DNA of 64,000 nt from Limimaricola sp964022235. Its GTDB lineage: Bacteria > Pseudomonadota > Alphaproteobacteria > Rhodobacterales > Rhodobacteraceae. Numbering within the stretch: the stretch's first letter is position 1; each line of letters begins with the position of its first letter. The position numbers and the translations under genes were made by a program. Positions 56,047 through 63,886 of the stretch are shown in pieces. The stretch covers positions 62,001 to 126,000 of the forward strand of contig NZ_CAXHZL010000011.1 in assembly GCF_964022235.1 (NCBI RefSeq), given 5' to 3'. A model generated the notes under the pieces. It was not told the origin of the DNA and did no database searches. It worked only from the letters and a program-made list of their open reading frames with translations.

Positions 56047-57258
56047 TCAGGCGAGCGACTTGTTGAGGTATTCGTCGATCTTCTCGAGGAAGCCCATGGT
56101 GGTGAGCCACTTCTGATCCGGTCCGACGAGCAGCGCGAGGTCCTTGGTCATGTGACCATCTTCGACCGCCCGCACGGTGACCTTCTCGAGCGTGTCGGCG
56201 AAGGTCATCAGCTGTTCGTTGCCGTCGAGCTTGGCACGGTGCTTCAGACCGCCGGTCCAGGCGTAGATCGAGGCGATCGAGTTGGTCGAGGTGGCCTCGC
56301 CCTTCTGGTGCTGACGGAAGTGACGCGTCACGGTGCCATGCGCGGCTTCGGCTTCGACGATCTTGCCGTCCGGGGTCATCAGCTGCGAGGTCATCAGGCC
56401 AAGCGAGCCGAAGCCCTGCGCCACGGTGTCGGACTGCACGTCGCCGTCGTAGTTCTTGCAGGCCCAGACGTAGCCGCCCGACCACTTCATCGCCGCGGCG
56501 ACCATGTCGTCGATCAGGCGATGCTCGTAGGTGATGCCGGCTTTCTTGAAGTCTTCGGCGAACTCGGCGTCGAACACCTCCTGGAACAGATCCTTGAAGC
56601 GGCCGTCATAAGCCTTGAGGATCGTGTTCTTGGTCGAGAGATACACGGGCCAGCCGCGGGCGAGGCCGTAGTTCATCGAGGCGCGGGCAAAGTCGCGGAT
56701 CGAATCGTCGAGGTTGTACATCGCCATGGTGACGCCGGAGGAGGGCGCGTCGAACACCTCCTTCTCGATGGTCTCGCCGTCTTCGCCGACGAACTTGATC
56801 GTCAGCTTGCCCTTGCCGGGGAAGCGGAAGTCGGTGGCGCGGTACTGGTCGCCGAAGGCGTGACGGCCGACGACGATCGGCTGGGTCCAGCCCGGCACGA
56901 GGCGCGGCACGTTGCGGCAGATGATCGGCTCGCGGAAGATGACGCCGCCGAGGATGTTGCGGATCGTGCCGTTGGGCGAGCGGTACATCCGCTTGAGGCC
57001 GAACTCCTCGACGCGGGCTTCGTCAGGGGTGATCGTCGCACATTTGACGCCGACGCCGTATTTCTGGATCGCGTGGGCCGCGTCGACCGTGATCTGGTCG
57101 TCGGTCTCGTCACGCGCCTCGATGCCGAGGTCGTAGTACTTCAGGTCGATGTCGAGATAGGGCAGGATCAGTTTCTGCTTGATGAAGTCCCAGATGATCC
57201 GGGTCATCTCGTCGCCGTCGAGCTCGACGACCGGATTTTCGACTTTGATCTTGGTCAC
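56047..57258 (-). CDS. icd: NADP-dependent isocitrate dehydrogenase
   Basis: Oxidises isocitrate to 2-oxoglutarate in the TCA cycle. The 403-residue protein is of the eukaryote-like type II form: KIKVENPVVELDGDEMTRIIW at the start, YRSPNGTIRNILGGVIFREPI, and AAHGTVTRHFRQHQKGEATSTNS for substrate and NADP binding. The start is a GTG at 57258 with GGAGG about six bases upstream. It is divergent from the DUF4112 gene across 135 bp. Confidence 0.96.
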   Translation of the reverse strand: MTKIKVENPVVELDGDEMTRIIWDFIKQKLILPYLDIDLKYYDLGIEARDETDDQITVDAAHAIQKYGVGVKCATITPDEARVEEFGLKRMYRSPNGTIRNILGGVIFREPIICRNVPRLVPGWTQPIVVGRHAFGDQYRATDFRFPGKGKLTIKFVGEDGETIEKEVFDAPSSGVTMAMYNLDDSIRDFARASMNYGLARGWPVYLSTKNTILKAYDGRFKDLFQEVFDAEFAEDFKKAGITYEHRLIDDMVAAAMKWSGGYVWACKNYDGDVQSDTVAQGFGSLGLMTSQLMTPDGKIVEAEAAHGTVTRHFRQHQKGEATSTNSIASIYAWTGGLKHRAKLDGNEQLMTFADTLEKVTVRAVEDGHMTKDLALLVGPDQKWLTTMGFLEKIDEYLNKSLA

Positions 57259-57393
57259 GGGGGCCTCCGCGTTGGTTATGCTGTCTCGTCGCGGGGCATA
57301 GCGCGTCTCGCGCCGGTTTGGAAGACGGCATACACTCGTATACGGTCGAACTTCGCGAGGTTTCGCGGGTTGTGGGCCTAAAGGAGCCCGATC

Positions 57394-57783
57394 ATGCCGA
57401 AAGACACCAACGGATCCATCCGCCACGCCGAGGAACTGGCCAAGCTCGATCGCATGGCGCATCTGCTCGACGCGCGTTTCAAGTTGTTCGGCTTTCGCTT
57501 TGGCTATGACAGCCTGCTCGGGCTGATCCCGGGCATCGGCGATACGATCTCGCTGGCCCCTTCGGCGTGGCTGGTCTGGCGCGCCCACCAGCTCGGCGTG
57601 CCGCGCCGCAAGATCGGGCGCATGGCGCTGAACACCGGCGTCGATTACGTCGTGGGCTCGATCCCGCTGGTCGGCGATTTGGTGGACTTTGGGTTCAAGG
57701 CCAACCTGCGCAACGCGGCGATCCTGCGCGAGCATCTGGAGACCGAGGCCGCGATACCGCGCGATGTGACGCCGCGCGCCTGA
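57394..57783 (+). CDS. DUF4112 family protein
   Basis: A 129-residue protein of the DUF4112 family with two similar hydrophobic segments, FGYDSLLGLIPGIGDTISLAPSAWLVWRA and VDYVVGSIPLVGDLVDFGFKANLRN, each built on a P-x-x-G-D motif. Likely membrane-associated; role unknown. The ATG at 57394 follows AAGGAG. The 22-bp gene-end motif lies 17 nt after its stop. Confidence 0.85.
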   Translation: MPKDTNGSIRHAEELAKLDRMAHLLDARFKLFGFRFGYDSLLGLIPGIGDTISLAPSAWLVWRAHQLGVPRRKIGRMALNTGVDYVVGSIPLVGDLVDFGFKANLRNAAILREHLETEAAIPRDVTPRA

Positions 57784-57800
57784 GTTCTGCGGCCGGATCC

Positions 57801-57822
57801 GAGTATTTTCAGAGTAAAGTTG
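57801..57822 (+). repeat. 22-bp gene-end motif, copy B
   Basis: GAGTATTTTCAGAGTAAAGT plus TG, 17 nt after the DUF4112 stop and just before the convergent HD-hydrolase stop. It matches the copies at 25476-25497 and 34182-34203. Confidence 0.75.
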
Positions 57823-57840
57823 CCGAGGTCGGCGCTATGG

Positions 57841-58416
57841 TCAGCTTGCGGAAAACCATGCGTCGATGCGGGATCGCAGACCGGACCACACGGCGGGTGC
57901 GCCGCGCGTGACCTTTACGCCGACGCGGGATTCGAGCTGGTCGGGCGTGACGTTGTATTCGGGCCAAGTGCCGCCGTCGGTGGCGAGATTCGACAATACC
58001 GGCTGCACGCGGTCGATGGATTTCGCAAAGATCGCGTCGTCGGTCTCGGCGGCCTCGAACTCTTCCCAGATGGCGCGCATGGTTTCGCGTTGATCGTCAG
58101 GGAGCAGGCCGAAAATGCGGTCGGCGGCGGCCTGTTCCTTGGCCTCCTGCTCGGCGGGGTCGTGATCGCCGTGAATGGGCGTGTCGCCTGCATCGATTTC
58201 CACGAGATCATGCAGCAAGAGCATCGTCAGCACGCGAGTGGTGTCGACGGGGCGCACCGCGTGCTCGGAAAGCACCAGCGCGTGCAGCATCACGTGCCAG
58301 CTGTGCTCGGCCGAGTTCTCACGGCGCGAGCGGTCATGAAGAGACGTGGCGCGCAGCACCGATTTCAGCCGGTCGGCCTCCGCGAGAAAGGCCAGCTGCG
58401 CGTCGAGACGGCTCAC
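57841..58416 (-). CDS. HD-domain hydrolase (YfbR-like)
   Basis: A 191-residue HD-domain phosphohydrolase with metal ligands in ENSAEHSWHVMLHAL and LTMLLLHDLVEIDAGDT. The length and HSWH/HD pattern resemble 5'-nucleotidase YfbR-like proteins (HD_3), so a role in (deoxy)nucleotide turnover is possible. Its start overlaps the end of the 73-residue gene upstream by four bases. Confidence 0.85.
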   Translation of the reverse strand: MSRLDAQLAFLAEADRLKSVLRATSLHDRSRRENSAEHSWHVMLHALVLSEHAVRPVDTTRVLTMLLLHDLVEIDAGDTPIHGDHDPAEQEAKEQAAADRIFGLLPDDQRETMRAIWEEFEAAETDDAIFAKSIDRVQPVLSNLATDGGTWPEYNVTPDQLESRVGVKVTRGAPAVWSGLRSRIDAWFSAS

Positions 58417-58634
58417 GACGGGCGCCCCTGTCGCAGCCTCTCGTCGAGAAGCCGCCGCGCGCGTTGTTCGGCCAGACGCACCCGTACCATTGTCAGGAAC
58501 GCCTCCTGCGTCGTCGTCGACGACGCGCCGAGCGCTTCGGACACCTCGGAGATCACCTCGTCATCGCCGAGCTTTTCAGCCGCTGCGATGACGTCGCGGG
58601 CCAGCGCGTCGGCGAGATCCTCGGTGATGCCCAT
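58413..58634 (-). CDS. Conserved-looking small protein, unknown function
   Basis: A 73-residue, mostly helical, charged protein (MGITEDLADALARDVIAAAEKL ... TMVRVRLAEQRARRLLDERL). No known domain recognised, no membrane segment or cysteine. Its ATG shares a base with the stop of the hydrolase upstream (TGATG on the minus strand) and its end overlaps the HD gene, so all three are translationally coupled. Confidence 0.7.
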   Translation of the reverse strand: MGITEDLADALARDVIAAAEKLGDDEVISEVSEALGASSTTTQEAFLTMVRVRLAEQRARRLLDERLRQGRPS

Positions 58635-59287
58635 CAGCGGGTGTTCTCGGTCAGGCGGCGGCCGACATAACCCTTCACCGAGCCGATGAGCGTGTCCATG
58701 TGCGGGTCTTCGAAGAAGTGCCCGGCGCCATCGACCACCTCGTGGGTGATGGTGATGCCCTTTTGGTCGTGCAGCTTGTTCACGAGACCCACCGTATCGG
58801 CAGGCGGGGCCACCCGGTCGGCCGAGCCGTTGATGATCAGGCCGGACGAGGGGCAGGGGGCGAGGAACGAGAAATCATACATGTTGGCCAGCGGCGCCAC
58901 CGAGATGAAGCCGGTGATCTCGGGGCGGCGCATCAGCAATTGCATGCCGATCCACGCGCCGAACGAGAAGCCCGCGACCCAGCAATGCTTGGCGTTGTTG
59001 TTCATCGATTGCAGGTAATCGAGCGCCGAGGCCGCATCGCTAAGCTCGCCGATGCCCTGATCGTATTCGCCCTGACTGCGGCCGACGCCCCGGAAGTTGA
59101 AGCGCAGCACCGTAAAGCCCATCTCGTAGAAGGCGTAGTGCAGGTTGTAGACGACACGGTTGTTCATCGTGCCGCCAAACTGCGGATGCGGATGCAGCAC
59201 GATGGCGATCGGCGCATCGCGGTCCTTCTGCGGGTGGTAGCGGCCTTCGAGCCGGCCTTCGGGACCGGGGAAGATGACTTCGGGCAT
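58634..59287 (-). CDS. Alpha/beta hydrolase, dienelactone hydrolase-like
   Basis: A 217-residue hydrolase with HPHPQFGGTMNNRVV near the N-terminus, the nucleophile elbow GFSFGAWIG, an Asp in NGSADRVAPP and His in DGAGHFFED, completing a Ser-Asp-His triad. Enzymes of this compact group are esterase-like with unknown substrates. The ATG at 59287 is used since the 17 codons above it are not family-like. It is divergent from iscR, next to the iron-control palindromes. Confidence 0.85.
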   Translation of the reverse strand: MPEVIFPGPEGRLEGRYHPQKDRDAPIAIVLHPHPQFGGTMNNRVVYNLHYAFYEMGFTVLRFNFRGVGRSQGEYDQGIGELSDAASALDYLQSMNNNAKHCWVAGFSFGAWIGMQLLMRRPEITGFISVAPLANMYDFSFLAPCPSSGLIINGSADRVAPPADTVGLVNKLHDQKGITITHEVVDGAGHFFEDPHMDTLIGSVKGYVGRRLTENTR

Positions 59288-59324
59288 GGAGGTCCCTTGC
59301 GGCTGCGGTGCGTATGACAGTTTC

Positions 59325-59353
59325 TTGACAGAAACCATCAGACACCTTAGAAC
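59325..59353 (+). promoter_or_regulatory. iscR-suf promoter
   Basis: TTGACA (59325-59330), 17 nt, TAGAAC (59348-59353): a consensus -35 with correct spacing and a fair -10. It lies 115 nt before the iscR ATG. Confidence 0.7.
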
Positions 59354-59361
59354 GGTTCTAA
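59347..59361. promoter_or_regulatory. Palindrome resembling an Irr box (iron control element)
   Basis: TTAGAAC-G-GTTCTAA is a perfect 15-bp palindrome matching the TTAGAA-N3-TTCTAA core reported for Irr binding in alphaproteobacteria. It covers the -10 box of the iscR promoter, so binding would repress the operon. Confidence 0.65.
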
Positions 59362-59384
59362 CTCCGAGAGCGGTTGCATCGGAG
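59362..59384. promoter_or_regulatory. Second inverted repeat, candidate IscR site
   Basis: CTCCGA (59362-59367), 11 nt, TCGGAG (59379-59384), directly after the Irr-like box and near the expected transcription start. IscR autoregulation is an inference. Confidence 0.4.
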
Positions 59385-59395
59385 CGGCTGTAGGG

Positions 59396-59424
59396 GAGTT
59401 AACCAGACCCCCCATCGGCGTCAA
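59396..59424 (-). promoter_or_regulatory. Possible divergent promoter for the alpha/beta hydrolase
   Basis: Minus strand TTGACG (59419-59424), 17 nt, TAACTC (59396-59401). The two palindromes would then lie in its transcribed leader. Confidence 0.35.
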
Positions 59425-59467
59425 TCACAATGGCCCGGTGCGGGCGTTTGAACGGAGCGGGAGAGCT

Positions 59468-59926
59468 ATGAAGCTGTCGACCAAGGGGCGTTATGCCATG
59501 GTGGCGCTGGCCGATCTCGCGCTGCAGCCGCCGGGCACTTTGGTCACGCTGGGTGAGATATCCAAGCGTCAGGACATCTCCTTGCCCTATCTCGAACAGC
59601 TTTTCGTGAAGCTGCGCCGTGACGGTCTGGTCGATAGCGTGCGCGGTCCGGGCGGCGGCTACCGTCTTGCGCGCTCGCCTTCCGACATCCGCGTGGCCGA
59701 AATCCTCGGAGCCGTCGACGAGACGGTGAGCGCCATGCACAAGGGGGCGGGCGTCTCGGGCGGCGCCTCTGGCAGCCGCGCGCAATCTCTCACCAATCGG
59801 CTGTGGGAGGGGCTTTCGGCGCATGTCTATGTGTTCTTGCACCAGACGCGGCTCTCGGACGTGACCGGCAACGGGCTTGCCCCGTGTCCCGCCGTGCCGA
59901 CGCTCTTTCACGTGGTGGACGAATGA
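59468..59926 (+). CDS. iscR: Rrf2-family regulator IscR, single-cysteine type
   Basis: IscR controls Fe-S cluster assembly genes. The 152-residue protein starts MKLSTKGRYAMVALADLAL, with the Rrf2 winged helix (about 1-75, GGYRLARSPSDIRVAEIL). In the place where enterobacterial IscR has three cluster-binding cysteines this protein has MHKGAGVSGGASGSRAQSL, without cysteine; its only Cys is near residue 140 (GLAPCPAVPTL). A reduced-cysteine IscR has been described in Rhodobacter. The ATG at 59468 is 10 codons below an alternative. It overlaps the desulfurase gene as ATGA. Confidence 0.93.
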   Translation: MKLSTKGRYAMVALADLALQPPGTLVTLGEISKRQDISLPYLEQLFVKLRRDGLVDSVRGPGGGYRLARSPSDIRVAEILGAVDETVSAMHKGAGVSGGASGSRAQSLTNRLWEGLSAHVYVFLHQTRLSDVTGNGLAPCPAVPTLFHVVDE

Positions 59927-60966
59927 GCCGCATCTATCTCGATCACAACGCAACCGCGCCGCTGCGCGTAGAGGCGCGCGACGCGATGATCGCGGCCATG
60001 GAGATCACCGGCAACCCGTCCTCGGTCCACGCCGAAGGCCGCGCCGCCAAGGCCATCGTCGAGCGTGCCCGCGCCGAGATTGCCGAAGCGGCGGGGGCGG
60101 CCTCGGCCGACGTGGTTTTCGTTTCCGGCGCCACGGAGGCGGCGTCGCTGGCGCTCGAAGGACGCGGGCTCGACGGCGCGGCGGTCGAACACGATGCCGT
60201 CGCGGCATGGGTGTCCGACGCGCTGCCGGTGGACAGGCAAGGCCGGGTGAACGTGGCCCATCCGGGCCGTGCGGTGTTGCAACTGGCTAATTCTGAGACC
60301 GGCGTCGTTCAGTCGCTGCCCTCGGGTCTCGCGCTATCGGACATCACTCAAGGCTTCGGGCGCGTGCCTTTCGCATTCGACTGGTCCGGCCTCGACATGG
60401 CGATCCTCTCGGCCCACAAGTTCGGCGGGCCCAAGGGCGTGGGCGTGCTGATCCTCAAGCGTGGCACCGATCTTGCCGCGCGCATCCGGGGCGGCGGACA
60501 GGAGATGGGCCGCCGTGCGGGGACCGAGAACGTCATCGGCATCGCCGGTATGGCGGCGGCGGCCAAGGCGGCGCAGCGCGACCTCGAACAGGGTGTCTGG
60601 TCAGGAGTGGAAACTCTGCGCGACCTGCTGGAGCAGGCGGTGGAAAACGCCGCCTCCGATCTTATCTTTGCGGGCAGGGGTGCTACGCGCCTGCCCAACA
60701 CGAGCTGCTTTGCCGCAACGGGCTGGAAGGGCGAGACGCAGGTGATGGCGATGGATCTCGCCGGCATCGCGATCTCGGCCGGGTCCGCCTGTTCGAGCGG
60801 CAAGGTCCGCGCCAGTCGGGTGCTGACCGCCATGGGATACGAGAGCGATGTCGCGCAATCCGCGATCCGCGTCTCGCTTGGAGTAGAGACGACCGAAGAA
60901 CAGGTGCTGCGTTTCGCGGATGCCTGGGGCGCGGCCTACAGGAAAATGCGCGCCCGCGCGGCGTGA
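59923..60966 (+). CDS. Cysteine desulfurase (IscS/NifS type)
   Basis: A PLP enzyme that takes sulfur from cysteine for cluster assembly. The 347-residue protein has YLDHNATAPLR at the N-terminus, the PLP lysine in LSAHKFGGPKGVGVL, and the sulfur-accepting cysteine loop SAGSACSSGKVRASRVL. It is of the short IscS/NifS type rather than SufS, and operons of this lineage often have a separate sufS further down. It overlaps iscR as ATGA. Confidence 0.92.
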   Translation: MSRIYLDHNATAPLRVEARDAMIAAMEITGNPSSVHAEGRAAKAIVERARAEIAEAAGAASADVVFVSGATEAASLALEGRGLDGAAVEHDAVAAWVSDALPVDRQGRVNVAHPGRAVLQLANSETGVVQSLPSGLALSDITQGFGRVPFAFDWSGLDMAILSAHKFGGPKGVGVLILKRGTDLAARIRGGGQEMGRRAGTENVIGIAGMAAAAKAAQRDLEQGVWSGVETLRDLLEQAVENAASDLIFAGRGATRLPNTSCFAATGWKGETQVMAMDLAGIAISAGSACSSGKVRASRVLTAMGYESDVAQSAIRVSLGVETTEEQVLRFADAWGAAYRKMRARAA

Positions 60967-60985
60967 GTGACAAAAGGAGACCGTC

Positions 60986-62521
60986 ATGGCGATCCTCGAA
61001 AAGGACATGACCAACGAAGCCAAGGAAGGCGTCGACCAGGATACGGTCGATGCCGTGGCGAAGCTGTCGGGCGCCTACAAGCACGGCTGGAACACCGAGA
61101 TCGAGATGGATTACGCCCCCCGCGGCGTGAACACCGACATCGTACAGCTGATCTCGGACAAGAACGAAGAGCCCGAGTGGATGACCGAATGGCGTCTGCA
61201 GGCCTTCGCCCGTTGGGAGCAGCTCGACGAGCCGAACTGGGCAATGGTCAACTATCCCAAGATCGATTTCCAGGACATCTTCTACTATGCCCGCCCCAAG
61301 AGCATGGAGGTAAAGCCGAAATCGCTCGACGAGGTCGATCCCAAGCTCTTGGAAACCTACAAGAAGCTCGGCATTCCGCTCAAGGAACAGATGATCCTTG
61401 CCGGTGTCGAAGGCGCCGAGACCATGCCCGCCGATGGTGAGCGCAGGGTCGCCGTGGATGCCGTGTTCGACAGCGTTTCGGTCGGCACGACCTTTCAGGC
61501 CGAGCTGAAGAAGGCGGGCGTGATCTTCTGCTCGATCTCCGAGGCGATCCGCGAGCATCCCGAACTGGTGAAGAAGTATCTCGGCACCGTGGTGCCGCAG
61601 TCCGACAACTTTTATGCGACGCTGAACTCGGCCGTCTTTTCGGATGGCTCCTTCGTCTACGTGCCGCCGGGCGTGCGCTGCCCGATGGAGCTCTCGACCT
61701 ATTTCCGCATCAATGCCGAAAACACCGGCCAGTTCGAGCGGACGCTGATCATCGCCGACAAGGGCTCCTACGTGAGCTACCTCGAAGGCTGCACCGCGCC
61801 TAAGCGCGATACCGCACAGCTGCACGCGGCCGTGGTGGAGATCATCGTCGAGGAAGACGCCGAGGTGAAATACTCCACCGTCCAGAACTGGTATCCGGGC
61901 GACGAGAACGGCAATGGCGGCATCTACAACTTTGTCACCAAGCGCGCCGATTGCCGGGGTGACCGGGCCAAGGTGATGTGGACCCAAGTGGAAACCGGTT
62001 CCGCCGTCACTTGGAAATACCCCAGCTGCATCCTGCGCGGCGACGACAGCCAGGGCGAGTTCTACTCGATCGCCATCGCCAACAACCACCAGCAGGCGGA
62101 CACCGGCACCAAGATGGTCCATCTGGGCAAGCGCACCAAGTCGCGCATCGTCTCCAAGGGCATCTCGGCCGGTCAGGCGCAGAACACCTATCGCGGCCTC
62201 GTCTCGATGCATCCCAAGGCCAAGGAAAGCCGCAACTACACCCAGTGCGACAGCCTTCTGATCGGCGACAAGTGCGGGGCGCACACCGTCCCCTACATCG
62301 AGGTCAAGAACAACTCGTCCCGCGTCGAGCACGAAGCGACCACTTCGAAGGTTGATGACGAGCAGCTGTTCTACTGCCGCCAGCGCGGCATGGACGAAGA
62401 GGAGGCGGTGGCTCTCGTGGTCAACGGCTTCTGCAAGGAGGTGCTGCAGGCGCTGCCGATGGAGTTCGCGATGGAGGCCCAGAGCCTCGTGGCGATCTCG
62501 CTCGAAGGCTCGGTCGGCTGA
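60986..62521 (+). CDS. sufB: Fe-S cluster scaffold subunit SufB
   Basis: SufB is the core scaffold of the SufBC2D complex. The 511-residue protein shows YVPPGVRCPMELSTYFRINAENTGQFERTLIIADKGSYVSYLEGC, and the C-terminal GDKCGAHTVPYIEVKNNSSRVEHEATTSKV with a cysteine and His implicated in cluster building, then DEQLFYCRQRGM. The ATG at 60986 follows AAAGGAGA. It shares a base with the next gene (TGATG). Confidence 0.97.
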   Translation: MAILEKDMTNEAKEGVDQDTVDAVAKLSGAYKHGWNTEIEMDYAPRGVNTDIVQLISDKNEEPEWMTEWRLQAFARWEQLDEPNWAMVNYPKIDFQDIFYYARPKSMEVKPKSLDEVDPKLLETYKKLGIPLKEQMILAGVEGAETMPADGERRVAVDAVFDSVSVGTTFQAELKKAGVIFCSISEAIREHPELVKKYLGTVVPQSDNFYATLNSAVFSDGSFVYVPPGVRCPMELSTYFRINAENTGQFERTLIIADKGSYVSYLEGCTAPKRDTAQLHAAVVEIIVEEDAEVKYSTVQNWYPGDENGNGGIYNFVTKRADCRGDRAKVMWTQVETGSAVTWKYPSCILRGDDSQGEFYSIAIANNHQQADTGTKMVHLGKRTKSRIVSKGISAGQAQNTYRGLVSMHPKAKESRNYTQCDSLLIGDKCGAHTVPYIEVKNNSSRVEHEATTSKVDDEQLFYCRQRGMDEEEAVALVVNGFCKEVLQALPMEFAMEAQSLVAISLEGSVG

Positions 62522-63114
62522 TGGATCAGGTTGCGCCCCCGGAATTCGCCTTTCCCGAGGCGGAGGCGCGCGCTCTTGGCGCGGCCTACGAGGGTGCGAC
62601 CACGATTCTGGAGTACGGCTCGGGCGGTTCGACCGCGATGGCGGCGCTGCTGCCGGGCCGGACCGTCTTTGCCGTCGAAAGCGACCGCGCCTACATCGCG
62701 GAGCTGACCCGCTGGTTCGAGGCCAGCCCGCCGGAGGCCCGAGTGCATCTGCACCACGGCGATATCGGCCCCACGGGCAAGTGGGGCCAGCCGGCGGACG
62801 AGGCGTCGACGTGGCGGCGGTTTCACCGCTACCCGACGACCGTCTGGGACCGGGACGATTTCGTCCATCCCGACGTGGTGCTGGTCGACGGGCGGTTTCG
62901 CGCAGCGTGCTTTCTGACCACGCTGTTCCGGATCACCCGCCCGGTGCGGCTGTTCTTCGACGATTATGCCGAGCGTCCGATCTATCACGAGGTCGAACGC
63001 TACGGTGCCCCGGTGGCGATGCATGGCCGCATGGCCGAGTTCGCCCTCGACCCCAAACCGATCCCGTCAGCCGATCTGACCTGGATCCTAGAGACATTCA
63101 CCCGCAGAAAGTAA
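62521..63114 (+). CDS. SAM-dependent methyltransferase-like protein within the suf operon
   Basis: A 197-residue protein with a Rossmann-type SAM site (TTILEYGSGGSTAMAALLPGRTVFAVESD) followed by DVVLVDGRFRAACFL and VRLFFDDYAERPIY, a pattern seen in class I methyltransferase-like proteins. Catalytic activity and substrate are unknown. It starts on the last base of the sufB stop and ends 16 bp before sufC, so it is locked into the operon. Similar insertions in suf operons of related bacteria are a recollection, not verified here. Confidence 0.75.
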   Translation: MDQVAPPEFAFPEAEARALGAAYEGATTILEYGSGGSTAMAALLPGRTVFAVESDRAYIAELTRWFEASPPEARVHLHHGDIGPTGKWGQPADEASTWRRFHRYPTTVWDRDDFVHPDVVLVDGRFRAACFLTTLFRITRPVRLFFDDYAERPIYHEVERYGAPVAMHGRMAEFALDPKPIPSADLTWILETFTRRK

Positions 63115-63130
63115 TGCGGAAGGAGAAAAT

Positions 63131-63886
63131 ATGCTTAAGATCAGCGGCCTGAAGGTCAAACTTGAAGAAGAAGACAAGCAGATCCTGAAAGGCGTCGACC
63201 TCGAAGTCGGCCCCGGTCAGGTGCATGCGATCATGGGGCCGAACGGCTCGGGCAAATCGACGCTGTCCTACGTGCTGTCGGGTCGCGACGGCTACGAGGT
63301 CACCGAAGGCTCGGCCTCGCTCGAAGGCGTGGACCTGCTCGACATGGAGCCCGAAGAGCGCGCCGCCGCCGGTCTCTTCCTTGCGTTCCAGTACCCGGTC
63401 GAAATCCCCGGCGTCGGCAACATGACCTTCCTGCGCACTGCCTACAATGCGCAGCGCAAGGCCCGCGGCGAGGACGAGGTTTCGGCCGCCGAATTCCTCA
63501 AGCTGGTGCGTGAGAAAGCCAAGGATCTGAAGATCGACGCCGAGATGCTCAAGCGTCCCGTCAACGTCGGCTTCTCGGGCGGTGAAAAGAAGCGTAACGA
63601 GATCCTGCAGATGGCGGTTCTCGAGCCGAAGATGTGCATCCTCGATGAGACGGATTCCGGCCTCGACGTCGACGCGATGAAGCTCGTCTCCGACGGCGTG
63701 AACGCGCTGCGCAGCGAGGGCCGCTCGTTCCTCGTGATCACGCACTACCAGCGCCTGCTCGACCACATCGTTCCCGATGTCGTGCACATCATGGCCAACG
63801 GTCGCATCATCAAGACCGGCGGTCCCGAGCTCGCGCTCGAGGTCGAGAAGAACGGCTACGCCGACCTGATGTCCGAGGTTTCCTGA
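63131..63886 (+). CDS. sufC: Fe-S assembly ATPase SufC
   Basis: The ATPase of SufBC2D. The 251-residue protein has Walker A GPNGSGKSTLSYVL, the SufC-specific FLAFQYPVEIPGVGN, signature GFSGGEKKRNEILQM and Walker B CILDETDSGLDVDAM. The ATG at 63131 follows AAGGAG. It overlaps sufD by one base. Confidence 0.97.
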   Translation: MLKISGLKVKLEEEDKQILKGVDLEVGPGQVHAIMGPNGSGKSTLSYVLSGRDGYEVTEGSASLEGVDLLDMEPEERAAAGLFLAFQYPVEIPGVGNMTFLRTAYNAQRKARGEDEVSAAEFLKLVREKAKDLKIDAEMLKRPVNVGFSGGEKKRNEILQMAVLEPKMCILDETDSGLDVDAMKLVSDGVNALRSEGRSFLVITHYQRLLDHIVPDVVHIMANGRIIKTGGPELALEVEKNGYADLMSEVS

